This document shows positions 11,817-20,325 of a stretch of 42,371 nt of DNA, piece by piece. Origin of the DNA: Streptomyces rochei (GTDB lineage: Bacteria > Actinomycetota > Actinomycetes > Streptomycetales > Streptomycetaceae); contig MUMD01000049.1 of assembly GCA_002155895.1 (NCBI GenBank), positions 1 through 42,371 on the forward strand, read 5' to 3'. The notes below the pieces were generated by a model, which searched no databases, was not told the origin of the DNA, and was given only the letters and a program-made list of their open reading frames with translations. The translations under genes and the position numbers were made by a program. Each line of letters begins with the position of its first letter. Positions within the stretch are counted from its first letter, which is position 1.

Positions 11817-13613
11817 CTAGGCCGCCTGGCTGCCCTCCCGCCAGGCTCGCCACAGCCGTGCGTACCGGCCGCCGAGGGCCACCAGCTCCTCATGGGTGCC
11901 CTCCTCCACGACCCGTCCCGCGTCCAGCACCGCGATCCGGTCGGCCGCCATCGCCTGGGTCAGCCGGTGTGCCACGAAGAGGGTGGTGCGCCCGGCGCAG
12001 GCGGCCAGCACGGCCCGCTCCAGTTCGGCGGCGCCCTCGCTGCCCGCCTCCGCCGTCGATTCGTCCAGCACCACCACCGGCGACCGGCTCAGCACCAGCC
12101 GGGCCAGGGCGATCTGAGCGACCTTGGTGACGTCGAGGCGCTCTCCGCCCTCGCCCACCATCGTGCGCAGCCCCTCGGGCAGCGCGTCGACCCACGCGTC
12201 GGCCCCCACCGTGCGCAGGGCGTCCATGAGTTCTGCGTCGGTCGCCTCCGGCGCGGCGAGCCGCAGGTCGTCGGCGAGGGGACCGGAGAAGACGTGTGTC
12301 TCCTGGGTCAGGATGCTGACCAGGGCGCGTGCCCCGGCCTCGTCGAGACGGGCGAGGTCGGTCGCCCCGACCCGCACCGATCCGGCCTCGGGGGTGCCGA
12401 TGCCCGCGATCAGCGCGGCCAGGGTGGACTTCCCCGCGCCCGTCGCCCCGACCAGGGCGAGCGAGCCGCCGGACGGGATGGTCAGGGACACGTCCCGCAG
12501 CACCGGCTCCTGCGCGCCGGGGTAGCGGTATGTCAGCCCCTTCACCGTCACCGGGTGCGGCCCGTCCTGCGCCGCCGTGACGGACGCGTCGCCGACCAGG
12601 CGGTCCGCCGCCCCCTCCCCCAGCACCCCGACCAGCCGGGTGAGGCTGGCGCCCGACTTCTGCGCCTCGTCGAAGGTGAACATGATGGCGCCGAGCGGGG
12701 TGAACAGCCGGTGGAAGAGCAGCGGCGCCGCCGACACCTCGCCCAGGGTCGCGGCATCGGCCTCCAGCAGGGCGTACCCCACCACGATGATCAGGGTCAG
12801 GCCGATGAACTCGGCGCGGTTCTCCCTCCCGACGAACCGTCCGAAGAAGCGGAACACCTCGATGCCCAGGTCGCGCACCCGCCAGGACTCGCGGGTGACC
12901 TGCTCGCGGAAGGCGTCCTCGAGCCGGTACGCGCGGACCGTGTCGATGCCGTCGAGACCGCTGATCAGGGCCTGCGCCCGGTCGGCCTGCGCGCGGCGCT
13001 GTCTCTGGTAGAGCGGCGCGGACCGGGGCAGGTACCAGCGCAGGGCGAGCGCGTAGGCGGGCAGCGCGCCGGCTCCCGCGAGACCGAGCCGCCAGTCCAG
13101 TCCGAACATGCCGGCCGTGGCGATGACCACGAGGACGCCCGCCGAGAACACCGTGGGGACGGCGGTGCGGATGCCCTTGGAGATGACGGCCACGTCGTCA
13201 CCCACCCGGGAGAGCACGTCCCCGCGGCCGACCTGCTCGACTCGGGTGCTGGGCATGGAGAGGACGGCTCGTACGGCTCCTTCCCGCAGCCTGGCGAGCA
13301 GGTCGGCGCCGAGCCTGCCGATCAGGTAGGTCGACGCCGCGGTGGCCGCCGCGCCGAGCAGCGCGGCGGCCCCCATGAGGGTCCCGATCGTGACCAGGAC
13401 CGACTGCGACTCGCCCGCCACCACGGCGTCGACCACCCGGCCGAGGAGCAGCACCGGGAGCACCTGGAGGGCCGCCCCCGCCACCGTGGTGAGCACGGTG
13501 GCGGTCGTCAGCCAGGGCGCCCGTCGGCAGTGGGATCCGACCCACCGGGCGGCCTCGCGGCCGGTCGCCGTGCGCAGGATCGCCGGGGCGACGCGTGTCT
13601 CGGTGCGGCTCAC
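11817..13613 (-). CDS. cchG: Coelichelin cluster ABC exporter half CchG, with degenerate signature motif
   Basis: This is a 598-aa half transporter with an N-terminal six-helix exporter domain (residues 30-320) fused to an ATPase domain (355-598). Visible motifs are Walker A GATGAGKST 389-397, Q-loop Gln437, Walker B VVVLDES 513-519 with its Glu, and switch His549. The ABC signature normally read as LSGGQ is replaced by LDVTKVAQ (493-500), so one of the two ATP sites of a dimer would be degenerate. That is common in heterodimeric exporters and points to pairing with CchI. The start is GTG, overlapping the cchF stop as GTGA (4 bases), so the two are translationally coupled. In this cluster it is thought to export coelichelin. 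Direction and substrate are inferred from family and context. Confidence 0.9.
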   Translation of the reverse strand: MSRTETRVAPAILRTATGREAARWVGSHCRRAPWLTTATVLTTVAGAALQVLPVLLLGRVVDAVVAGESQSVLVTIGTLMGAAALLGAAATAASTYLIGRLGADLLARLREGAVRAVLSMPSTRVEQVGRGDVLSRVGDDVAVISKGIRTAVPTVFSAGVLVVIATAGMFGLDWRLGLAGAGALPAYALALRWYLPRSAPLYQRQRRAQADRAQALISGLDGIDTVRAYRLEDAFREQVTRESWRVRDLGIEVFRFFGRFVGRENRAEFIGLTLIIVVGYALLEADAATLGEVSAAPLLFHRLFTPLGAIMFTFDEAQKSGASLTRLVGVLGEGAADRLVGDASVTAAQDGPHPVTVKGLTYRYPGAQEPVLRDVSLTIPSGGSLALVGATGAGKSTLAALIAGIGTPEAGSVRVGATDLARLDEAGARALVSILTQETHVFSGPLADDLRLAAPEATDAELMDALRTVGADAWVDALPEGLRTMVGEGGERLDVTKVAQIALARLVLSRSPVVVLDESTAEAGSEGAAELERAVLAACAGRTTLFVAHRLTQAMAADRIAVLDAGRVVEEGTHEELVALGGRYARLWRAWREGSQAA

Positions 13614-14671
13614 CCCTGACCGGCCGCCTCGACCAGTTCGTCGATGGCGTACGGCATGGACAGCAGTGTGCCCTGGGAGATGGCCGCGCCGACCGCCGGT
13701 CCCTCGCTGTCGAGCAGGTACGACACCTTGCCGTTCTTCACCGCGTTCAGGTTGGTGAACAGCTCGAACTTCTTCAGCGCGTCCTGGTCCGCCTGGTCGT
13801 TGATGACGAAGACGCGGTCCACGTCGACCAGGTCGACCCGCTCCGGGGAGAGCGTCGTGTAGAAGTCACCGCCCGCGACCTTGTCGATCTCCGTCTGGTA
13901 CTTGAAGCCGAGGCCCGTCACGAGGCGTCCGCGCACGTCGGTGGAGGTGAAGGGGGCCACTGACTTCTCGTACCAGGACAGCACCACCGCGGTCTGGTTC
14001 GCGAACTCGGGGTGCTCCTTCCTGGCGGTGTCGAGCTTGGCCTGGATGTCGGCGACCTTCTTCTCGCCCTCCTCGGCCTTGCCGAGCGCCTTGGCGATGT
14101 GCAGCGCGTTGTCCTGCCAGGGCGCGCTGAAGGGCTCCTTCTCGGCCTTGGTGCGCGCGACCGTCGGGGCGATCCTGGACAGCTTGTCGTAACCGGCCTG
14201 GTCGATCTCGGAGTACACCGCGACGATCAGGTCGGGACGCAGGGCGGCGATCTTCTCGTAGTTGGGGCCGTCGTCGCCGTTCTTCATGACGACCTCGGGC
14301 CGGGTGTGGCCCCACTCGTCCTTCACCCAGGGCCACTGGGTGTTGATGTCGGGGCTCTGGCCGGCCGGGTTCGGGTACTGGTCCACCATGCCGACCGGCT
14401 TGATGCCGAACGCCAGGACGGTCTGGTCGTCCGTGTAGCCGACGGTGACGACCCGCTCGGGAGCCTCGGTGACCTTCGTGGTGCCGAACGCGTGCTCCAC
14501 GGTGACCGGGAAGGCGCCGCCGGCGGCCGGGGAGTCGCCGCCCGCCCGGTCGGCGGAGTCGTCGGACTCGGAACCGCATCCTGCGAGGAGGCCGACCCCG
14601 AGGGCGGCGGCGGACAGGGCCGCCGCCAGTCGTCGCCAGGGCCTGATACGCGTCGTTCTCTGGAAGAGCAT
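13610..14671 (-). CDS. cchF: Ferric-coelichelin binding lipoprotein CchF
   Basis: This is a 353-aa substrate-binding protein of the FhuD/TroA-like (Peripla_BP_2) family, which captures the ferric hydroxamate outside the cell and delivers it to CchCD-E. The N-terminus MLFQRTTRIRPWRR followed by a hydrophobic stretch and LLAGC makes a lipoprotein signal with Cys32 as the anchor. After it come the usual segments: VVTVGYTDDQTVLAFGIKPV, a PDLIVAVY strand, a long linker helix and ELFTNLNAVKNGKVSYL near the C-terminus. I chose ATG 14671 because AAGGGA lies 7 bases upstream. A non-ATG start at 14701 would put ten extra residues before the signal peptide. It has its own iron box and overlaps cchG by four bases. 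The family is firm; ligand identity rests on the cluster. Confidence 0.93.
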   Translation of the reverse strand: MLFQRTTRIRPWRRLAAALSAAALGVGLLAGCGSESDDSADRAGGDSPAAGGAFPVTVEHAFGTTKVTEAPERVVTVGYTDDQTVLAFGIKPVGMVDQYPNPAGQSPDINTQWPWVKDEWGHTRPEVVMKNGDDGPNYEKIAALRPDLIVAVYSEIDQAGYDKLSRIAPTVARTKAEKEPFSAPWQDNALHIAKALGKAEEGEKKVADIQAKLDTARKEHPEFANQTAVVLSWYEKSVAPFTSTDVRGRLVTGLGFKYQTEIDKVAGGDFYTTLSPERVDLVDVDRVFVINDQADQDALKKFELFTNLNAVKNGKVSYLLDSEGPAVGAAISQGTLLSMPYAIDELVEAAGQG

Positions 14672-14736
14672 CCGGGGATCCCTTGCTGTCGCGCTGTCCA
14701 CTGCGCCCCGTCTGAGGGCAGCAAACCTTACCGCGC

Positions 14737-14755
14737 CTAAGTGAGGTTAGCCTAC
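14737..14755 (-). promoter_or_regulatory. Iron box upstream of cchF
   Basis: The plus-strand sequence CTAAGTGAGGTTAGCCTAC is an imperfect 19-bp palindrome matching 13 of 19 consensus iron-box bases. It lies 65 bases upstream of the cchF ATG in the short cchE-cchF gap, a suitable place to repress a cchF-cchG transcript when iron is plentiful. Confidence 0.6.
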
Positions 14756-14763
14756 CCTCACCA

Positions 14764-15621
14764 CTACAACTCCGGTGCGAGCCGGTCGAGTTCGACGTGC
14801 GTTCGACCTATCGGCACGATCAACGGCCGGTCGCCCACCGGGTCCTCGATCACCTTGGCCCGCAACCCGAAGGCCTCGTGCAGCAGTTCGGCGGTGATGA
14901 CGTCCCGTGGATGCCCCTGGGCGAGGATCGACCCCTCGCGCATCACGACGAGGTTGTCGCTGTAGCGCGTGGCCAGGTTGAGGTCGTGCAGCACCATGAC
15001 GACCGTGCACCCCGACTCGTGCAGGTCGTCGACCAGGTCCAGGACGTCGATCGCGTGCGCGAGGTCCAGATAGGTGGTCGGCTCGTCCAGCAGGAGCAGG
15101 TCGGTGCCCTGCGCCAGGGTCATGGAGATCCAGACGCGCTGGCGCTGACCGCCCGACAGCGAGTCGACCGGGCGGTCGGCGAGGTCGGACACGCCGGTCA
15201 TGGCCAGCGCCCGCGCCACCACGTCCGCGTCGTCCGACGACCACTGCCGCAGCCAGCTCTGGTGCGGATGGCGGCCCCTGGCGACCAGGTCGGAGACCGT
15301 CAGCCCCTCCGGCGCCACCGGCGCCTGCGGCAGCAGGCCGAGCTTCTTCGCCACGTCCCTGGTCCGGAGCCTGGCGATGTCGTCTCCGTCCAGCACGACC
15401 TTTCCGCCGGTCGGCTTCAGCAGCCGCGCCAGCGTGCGCAGCAGGGTCGACTTCCCGCAGCCGTTGGGGCCGATGATCGTGGTGACCACGCCGGGCGGGA
15501 CGGCCACGTCGAGGCCGTCGATGACGGTCCGGGTGCCGTACCCGACCGTGACCCCCCTGGCCGCCAGCCGCGAGGCACCGTCGGTGCCGGGCTTCACTCC
15601 GGTGATGGACTGAACGACCAC
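14764..15621 (-). CDS. cchE: Ferric-coelichelin ABC transporter ATPase CchE
   Basis: This is a 285-aa cytoplasmic ATPase of the FepC/FhuC type that powers ferric-siderophore import through CchC and CchD. Motifs are Walker A GPNGCGKST 51-59, Q-loop Gln99, signature LSGGQR 155-160, Walker B LLLLDEPTTYLD 175-186 and switch His212. The TTYLDLAHAIDVLDL segment is characteristic of iron-siderophore ATPases. The start is GTG 15621, chosen because AAGGGGG lies about 5 bases upstream. It is separated from cchD by 38 bases that carry an iron box, so it may be both co-transcribed with cchBCD and started separately. Confidence 0.95.
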   Translation of the reverse strand: MVVQSITGVKPGTDGASRLAARGVTVGYGTRTVIDGLDVAVPPGVVTTIIGPNGCGKSTLLRTLARLLKPTGGKVVLDGDDIARLRTRDVAKKLGLLPQAPVAPEGLTVSDLVARGRHPHQSWLRQWSSDDADVVARALAMTGVSDLADRPVDSLSGGQRQRVWISMTLAQGTDLLLLDEPTTYLDLAHAIDVLDLVDDLHESGCTVVMVLHDLNLATRYSDNLVVMREGSILAQGHPRDVITAELLHEAFGLRAKVIEDPVGDRPLIVPIGRTHVELDRLAPEL

Positions 15622-15629
15622 AGGGCCCC

Positions 15630-15648
15630 CTTGTTTAGGCTCGCCTTA
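15630..15648 (-). promoter_or_regulatory. Iron box upstream of cchE
   Basis: The plus-strand sequence CTTGTTTAGGCTCGCCTTA matches 14 of 19 bases of TTAGGTTAGGCTCACCTAA, with an almost intact core TTAGGCTC. It fills the 38-base gap between the cchD stop and the cchE GTG start. Confidence 0.65.
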
Positions 15649-15659
15649 CTTTGTACCAG

Positions 15660-16742
15660 CTATGCGCGGTTCGCCCGCACCAGCAGATAGACCAGGAAGG
15701 GGCCGCCGATCGCGGCGGTGACGACACCGACCGGGAGGGAGACCGGCAGCACCGCCCGGGCGATCAGGTCCGAACCGATCAGCAGCAGGGCCCCCACCAG
15801 AGCGGAGGCCGCCATGGGCGGCGTGGGATGCCGGCCCAGACGCATCGCCACCTGCGGCGCGACCAGCGCCACGAAGGGGACCGGTCCCGCCGCGCTCACC
15901 GCCGCGCCGGCCAGCAGCACCGCGCACAGCAGCAGCACGGCCCGCACCGCCGCGTACCGGACACCGAGGCCCGCGGCGATCTCGTCGCCGAAGTGCAGGG
16001 GCTTGAACTGGAAGGCGACGCACGACACGACGGCCAGCAGGGCGAGCGTGCACCACAGGGCGAGCGACACCTCGTCCCAGGACCGGTCGTCCAGCGAGCC
16101 GACCAGCCACGCCTGGGCCCTGGCCACGTCCCTGATGTCGGCGGTGACCAGCAGCCAGGTCGTGATGGCCTGCATCATGGCGGTCACCGAGATGCCGATG
16201 AGGACGAGCCGGAAGCCGTCGATGCCCCGCCGCCAGGCCAGGAAGTACACCAGCAGGCCGGTGCCGAGCCCGCCCGCGAGCGCCGCCGCCGACAGGCCCA
16301 CGGAGTCGGTGATCGCCGCGGCGGTGCCGCCCGAGACGGTCACCAGGAAGACCGCGACCGCGCTCGCACCGCTGGTGATGCCCAGTACGTCGGGGCTGGC
16401 CAGCGGATTGCGCGCGACGGACTGGGTGATCGCCCCGGACACCCCGAGCGCGACGCCGACCACGAGACCGGCCAGCGCCCGCGGCATCCGCAGGTCCATG
16501 ATGACGAACTCGTCGACCTGCTCTCCCCGGCCGAAGACGGTGGCGACCACCCGGGGCAGGGCGATGGGGTAGTCCCCGACGCCGATGGACAGGCAGAACA
16601 GCAGGAAGGCCCCCGCCGCCAGCAGCAGCGTCACGCCGGCCAGCCACGGCCGCCAGACGAACGACACGCCGCCGAGCCGCACACCCGGCGTCAGGGACGG
16701 CCTCGTGGCCGTCTGATCCGTTCTCACGTCCGCCCCGTTCAC
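15660..16742 (-). CDS. cchD: Ferric-coelichelin permease CchD (FecCD family)
   Basis: This is a 360-aa integral membrane permease, one half of the FecCD/BtuC-type channel for ferric coelichelin. After a short cytoplasmic N-terminus (VNGADVRTDQ, with Val read as Met) come about ten hydrophobic helices. Family signatures include RMPRALAGLVVGVALGVSGA, ITQSVARNPLASPDVLGITSG and the coupling region with GLVAP-like FVALVAPQVAMRLG. I chose the GTG at 16742 because it overlaps the cchC stop as GTGA, the same coupling seen at cchF-cchG. The long upstream open frame is only an antisense-free extension through cchC and is not part of the protein. It is expected to dimerise with CchC. Confidence 0.94.
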   Translation of the reverse strand: MNGADVRTDQTATRPSLTPGVRLGGVSFVWRPWLAGVTLLLAAGAFLLFCLSIGVGDYPIALPRVVATVFGRGEQVDEFVIMDLRMPRALAGLVVGVALGVSGAITQSVARNPLASPDVLGITSGASAVAVFLVTVSGGTAAAITDSVGLSAAALAGGLGTGLLVYFLAWRRGIDGFRLVLIGISVTAMMQAITTWLLVTADIRDVARAQAWLVGSLDDRSWDEVSLALWCTLALLAVVSCVAFQFKPLHFGDEIAAGLGVRYAAVRAVLLLCAVLLAGAAVSAAGPVPFVALVAPQVAMRLGRHPTPPMAASALVGALLLIGSDLIARAVLPVSLPVGVVTAAIGGPFLVYLLVRANRA

Positions 16743-17797
16743 GCGCTCTTGAACTTTCCACGCCACACCAGGACCGCGAAGAAGGGGGCGCCGAGGAGGG
16801 AGACGACGATGCCGGCGTCCAGCTCGCCCGGCCGTACCACCAGGCGCCCCACGATGTCGCAGACCAGCAGCACGACGGCCCCGAGCAGTCCCGCGTACGG
16901 CACCAGCCACCGGTAGTCCGGACCGGTCAGACGGCGGGCCACATGGGCCACCATCAGCCCGAGGAACGCGATCGGGCCGCAGGCGGCCGTCGCCGCACCG
17001 GCCAGCAGGGTCACGGCGACGATGCCGACGGTCCGGCTCCGGGCGATGTTCAGGCCGAGCCCCCTGGCCACGTCGTCGCCCAGGTTGAGCAGGTTGATCG
17101 CGGGCAGCGTGGACAGGGCCAGCAGCAGGCCGACCGCGACGAACCCGGCGACCGGCCAGATCACGTCGAACCGGACTCCGGCCACCGAGCCCGCGTTCCA
17201 GAACCGCAGCGCGTTCAGCGACTCCTTGTCCGACAGGGCGACGGCGGTGGTCATCGCCGCGAGGAACACGGTGACCCCCTGGCCGGCCAGGGCGAGCGTC
17301 AGCGGGTTGCCGGCGCCCCGGCCGATGCTGGCCAGCCCGAAGACGACGACGCCGGCGAGGGCGGCTCCCAGGAAGCCGAACCAGACGTACTGGAAGGGGC
17401 TGGTGAACCCGAACAGCGCGATCCCCGTCACCACGGCGAACGAGGCGCCGGAGTTCACGCCCAGCAGCCCGGTGTCGGCGATCGGGTTGCGCGTGTATCC
17501 CTGGATCAGCGCACCCCCGACCCCGAGGGCCAGGCCCGCGACGACCGCGAGCACCGTGCGGGGGACCCGCACGGTCTGCACGATGAGCCTGATCTCGGTG
17601 AGCCGCTGGTCGGAGCCGGGCTCCGCGAGCAGCCCGTGCCACACGTCGACGGGGCTCAGGGCGCGCGCGCCGACCGCCAGGGACGCGGCCGACGCGGCCA
17701 CCAGGACGGTCGCGAGCACACCCAGACCCACAACACGCTTGCGGTGGGCCTGTGTTGTGCCCGGGGGCGCCGCGCTCCGGGCCGCAGTCGTGGTCAT
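16739..17797 (-). CDS. cchC: Ferric-coelichelin permease CchC (FecCD family)
   Basis: This is a 352-aa membrane permease paralogous to CchD. It has the same landmarks: RVPRTVLAVVAGLALGVGGA, LIQGYTRNPIADTGLLGVNSG and PIAFLGLMVAHVARRLTGPD, with about ten transmembrane segments. It is placed between cchB and cchD in a tightly packed operon. I chose ATG 17797. A GTG at 17809 would share one base with the cchB TAG stop and add four residues (VYVA); neither start has a strong Shine-Dalgarno, so coupling to cchB translation is likely. Together with CchD it forms the transmembrane pathway for iron-loaded coelichelin, energised by CchE and fed by CchF. Confidence 0.94.
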   Translation of the reverse strand: MTTTAARSAAPPGTTQAHRKRVVGLGVLATVLVAASAASLAVGARALSPVDVWHGLLAEPGSDQRLTEIRLIVQTVRVPRTVLAVVAGLALGVGGALIQGYTRNPIADTGLLGVNSGASFAVVTGIALFGFTSPFQYVWFGFLGAALAGVVVFGLASIGRGAGNPLTLALAGQGVTVFLAAMTTAVALSDKESLNALRFWNAGSVAGVRFDVIWPVAGFVAVGLLLALSTLPAINLLNLGDDVARGLGLNIARSRTVGIVAVTLLAGAATAACGPIAFLGLMVAHVARRLTGPDYRWLVPYAGLLGAVVLLVCDIVGRLVVRPGELDAGIVVSLLGAPFFAVLVWRGKFKSA

Positions 17798-17808
17798 GGC
17801 GACGTACA

Positions 17809-19167
17809 CTAACGCGCCGCGCTGCCGGTCCCGTCGGCGACCGTCCGGGCGGTGTCCGCGCCGGAGGACCGGGTGCCCCGGCCGAGGAGCGAGTCCAGGA
17901 TCTCCCCGACCCTGATTGCCGTGTTGGACAGCAGGGACGACGTGATGCCGTGGGTGTGCTCCGTGCCGCCCTGGAGGTAGATCCCGCAGCGCAGGCCGGG
18001 GTCCGTGGCGAGTCGGTAGTCCCGCTCGACCCGGACCAGGCCGTCGTCGTCGCGAAGACAGCGGTCCGCGACCTCGCCGAGCAGGCCGAGGGGGTCGGCC
18101 GGGCTGTAGCCGGTGGCGAACACCACGACGTCCGCGTCCAGGAGCGTCTCCTCGCCGGTGACGAGGGAGGTCACGGTGGCCCGGACCTTCTCCGGTGTCT
18201 CCTTGACGTCGGTGAGCCGGGACACGTTGAGGAAGCGCAGCCGCTCGGTGCCGAGGACCTTCTCCCGGTACATCTCCCGGTACAGGTCGTCGATCAGGTC
18301 GATGTCGACCACGGAGTAGTTGGTGTTGCCGTGGTAGTCCATCAGCCGTCGTTTGACGCCGGCCGGCGCGGCGAAGTACTCGTCCACGGCCGCGGGGTCG
18401 AAGATCCGGTTGGCGAAGCCGCTGTCGTCGGCGGGGCTGTAGCCGTAGCGGGCGAACACCGCGCACACCTCGGCGTCGGGGAAGCGGCGGTGCAGGTAGG
18501 CGACGTTCTCCGCGGCGCTCTGCCCGGCGCCGACGACGACGAACCGGGAGGGCGAGGTGCCCTCCAACGCGTCGACCTTGGCAAGCAGTTCGGAGTTGTG
18601 CCAGACGCGGTCCCCCCGCTCGACGCCCTCGGGCAGGAGCGGTCGCAGTCCGGTGCCGATGACGAGGTTGCGGGCCCGGTGCACCTCCAGCCCCTCCCCC
18701 GAGCGGACCGTCACCTCCAGGTGCTGCACGGTCCCGTCCCGCTCGACGGGGGCGACCCCGACGACCTCGTGGCCGTAGGAGACCAGGTCGTCGACCTTGG
18801 CGGCGGCCCACTCGAAGTAGTCGTGGAACTCGACCCGCAGCGGGAAGAGGTTCTTGTGGTTGATGAAGTCGATCAGCCGTCCTCTGCTCTGGAGGTAGCA
18901 CAGGAAACTGAACTCGCTCGCCGGGTTCCGCAGGGTCACCAGGTCCTTGAGGAAGGACACCTGCATGGTCGCGTCGTCGATCAGCATGCCCCGGTGCCAA
19001 CCGAAGCGCGGCTGCTGCTCGAAGAAGTGGGCGCTGATCGCCTCCTGCCCGTCGGCGCGTGCGTTGTGCTCGCTCAGTGCGATCGCCATGGCGACATTGG
19101 ACGGCCCGAAGCCGATGCCAATGAGGTCGTGGACCAGTGTTGCGTCATCAGGAAGAACCTGTGACAT
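17809..19167 (-). CDS. cchB: L-ornithine N5-monooxygenase CchB
   Basis: This is a 452-aa flavin monooxygenase that hydroxylates the side-chain nitrogen of L-ornithine using FAD, NADPH and O2, the first step towards the hydroxamates of coelichelin. Visible motifs are FAD-binding GIGFGPSN 17-24, the NADPH-binding VGAGQSAAE 212-220, substrate-region NTNYSVVD 281-288 and ATGYSPAD 351-358. The length is normal for the SidA/PvdA/IucD family. ATG 19167 is preceded by GGGAG four bases upstream. It is the first gene of the minus-strand operon and has the best iron box of the window 30 bases upstream. Its product is formylated by CchA and also used unformylated by module 3 of CchH. Confidence 0.97.
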   Translation of the reverse strand: MSQVLPDDATLVHDLIGIGFGPSNVAMAIALSEHNARADGQEAISAHFFEQQPRFGWHRGMLIDDATMQVSFLKDLVTLRNPASEFSFLCYLQSRGRLIDFINHKNLFPLRVEFHDYFEWAAAKVDDLVSYGHEVVGVAPVERDGTVQHLEVTVRSGEGLEVHRARNLVIGTGLRPLLPEGVERGDRVWHNSELLAKVDALEGTSPSRFVVVGAGQSAAENVAYLHRRFPDAEVCAVFARYGYSPADDSGFANRIFDPAAVDEYFAAPAGVKRRLMDYHGNTNYSVVDIDLIDDLYREMYREKVLGTERLRFLNVSRLTDVKETPEKVRATVTSLVTGEETLLDADVVVFATGYSPADPLGLLGEVADRCLRDDDGLVRVERDYRLATDPGLRCGIYLQGGTEHTHGITSSLLSNTAIRVGEILDSLLGRGTRSSGADTARTVADGTGSAAR

Positions 19168-19196
19168 GTCACTCCCATCCTGCGGCCGCCGAAAAC

Positions 19197-19215
19197 TTAG
19201 GTGAGCCTAAGCTAA
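19197..19215 (-). promoter_or_regulatory. Near-perfect iron box upstream of cchB
   Basis: On the minus strand the site reads TTAGCTTAGGCTCACCTAA, 18 of 19 bases identical to the Streptomyces iron-box consensus TTAGGTTAGGCTCACCTAA. It lies 30 bases upstream of the cchB ATG and should be the main point of iron-dependent repression for cchB, cchC and cchD. Confidence 0.9.
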
Positions 19216-19291
19216 TGCTGTGAGGCTGTCGATAGGGCGAACCGGGAGAGCTGTGCCGCCAACTGGGGTGTCTGACAAGGTCGTTGTGGAC

Positions 19292-19310
19292 TAAGGTAAG
19301 CCTTGCTTTA
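19292..19310 (+). promoter_or_regulatory. Iron box upstream of cchA
   Basis: The plus-strand sequence is TAAGGTAAGCCTTGCTTTA; its complement matches 13 of 19 iron-box consensus bases, including AGGCT and ACCT. It lies 36 bases upstream of the cchA ATG, separate from the cchB box, so the divergent promoters appear to have individual operators. Confidence 0.65.
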
Positions 19311-19346
19311 CTGCCCGGGCCGTCCCCTGCCTCGAGGAGGAACCCC

Positions 19347-20294
19347 ATGCGGGTCGTCATGTTCGGCTACCAGACCTGGGGGCATCGCACCCTGCAAGCC
19401 CTGCTGGACTCCGAGCACGACGTGGTGCTGGTCGTGACGCACCCCAAGAGCGAGCACGCGTACGAGAAGATCTGGAGCGATTCCGTCGCCGACCTCGCCG
19501 AGGAGCACGGCGTCCCGGTACTGATCCGCAACCGCCCGGACGACGAGGAGCTGTTCTCCCGCCTCAAGGAGGCCGACCCGGACATCATCGTGGCGAACAA
19601 CTGGCGGACCTGGATCCCGCCGCGCATCTTCGGCCTGCCGCGCCACGGGACGCTGAACGTGCACGACTCGCTGCTCCCGAAGTACGCCGGCTTCTCGCCG
19701 CTGATCTGGGCACTGATCAACGGCGAGTCCGAGGTGGGCGTCACCGCGCACATGATGAACGACGAGTTGGACGCCGGTGACATCGTCCGCCAGGAGGCGG
19801 TGCCGGTCGGGCCGACGGACACCGCCACCGACCTCTTCCACAAGACCGTCGACCTCATCGCCCCGGTCACCATCGGCGCGCTCGACCTCATCGCCTCCGG
19901 CCGAACCGAGTTCACCAAGCAGGACCGGTCGCTGGCGAGCTTCTTCCACAAGCGGTCCACCGAGGACATCCGGATCGACTGGAGCTGGCCGGCCGAGGAC
20001 CTGGAGCGCCTGGTCCGGGCCCAGTCCGACCCCTATCCCAGCGCCTTCACCTTCCACCGGGGCAAGCGGCTCGAAGTGCTCGCCGCCGTGGTGTCGCAGG
20101 GCCGTTACGGCGGCACCCCCGGCCGCGTCTTCTACCGCGAGGGCGACGGGGTCGTGATCGTGGCCGGCGCCGACGCGCGCACCGGACGCAACCACGGCCT
20201 GGCCATCACCCGGGTCCGGACCGAGGACGGCCGCGAGCTGCCCGCGACGGAGTACTTCACCTCCATGGGGGGCTACCTGACCAGCCACCCCTGA
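19347..20294 (+). CDS. cchA: N5-hydroxyornithine formyltransferase CchA
   Basis: This is a 315-aa enzyme of the methionyl-tRNA formyltransferase fold. It transfers a formyl group from N10-formyl-tetrahydrofolate to N5-hydroxyornithine, giving the building block for module 1 of CchH. The catalytic triad of the family can be read as Asn104 and His106 in LNVHDSLLP and Asp142 in ELDAGDI, with the same 38-residue spacing as in methionyl-tRNA formyltransferase. The C-terminal half lacks an obvious tRNA-binding sequence but has the formyltransferase C-terminal beta region. ATG 19347 is six bases after AGGAGG; an upstream start at 19284 would add residues translated through the operator region. It is transcribed divergently from cchB. 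Confidence 0.95.
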   Translation: MRVVMFGYQTWGHRTLQALLDSEHDVVLVVTHPKSEHAYEKIWSDSVADLAEEHGVPVLIRNRPDDEELFSRLKEADPDIIVANNWRTWIPPRIFGLPRHGTLNVHDSLLPKYAGFSPLIWALINGESEVGVTAHMMNDELDAGDIVRQEAVPVGPTDTATDLFHKTVDLIAPVTIGALDLIASGRTEFTKQDRSLASFFHKRSTEDIRIDWSWPAEDLERLVRAQSDPYPSAFTFHRGKRLEVLAAVVSQGRYGGTPGRVFYREGDGVVIVAGADARTGRNHGLAITRVRTEDGRELPATEYFTSMGGYLTSHP

Positions 20295-20296
20295 CC

Positions 20297-20325
20297 TGAC
20301 TCCCCGGTGCCGGATCGGGGCGTCA
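20297..20325. terminator. Bidirectional hairpin between cchA and the VOC gene
   Basis: TGAC and CCCCG pair with CGGGG and GTCA, with one mismatch and a nine-base loop. The hairpin begins two bases after the cchA stop, and its right arm contains the stop codon of the convergent VOC gene. It probably terminates both transcripts; there is no T-run. Confidence 0.55.
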
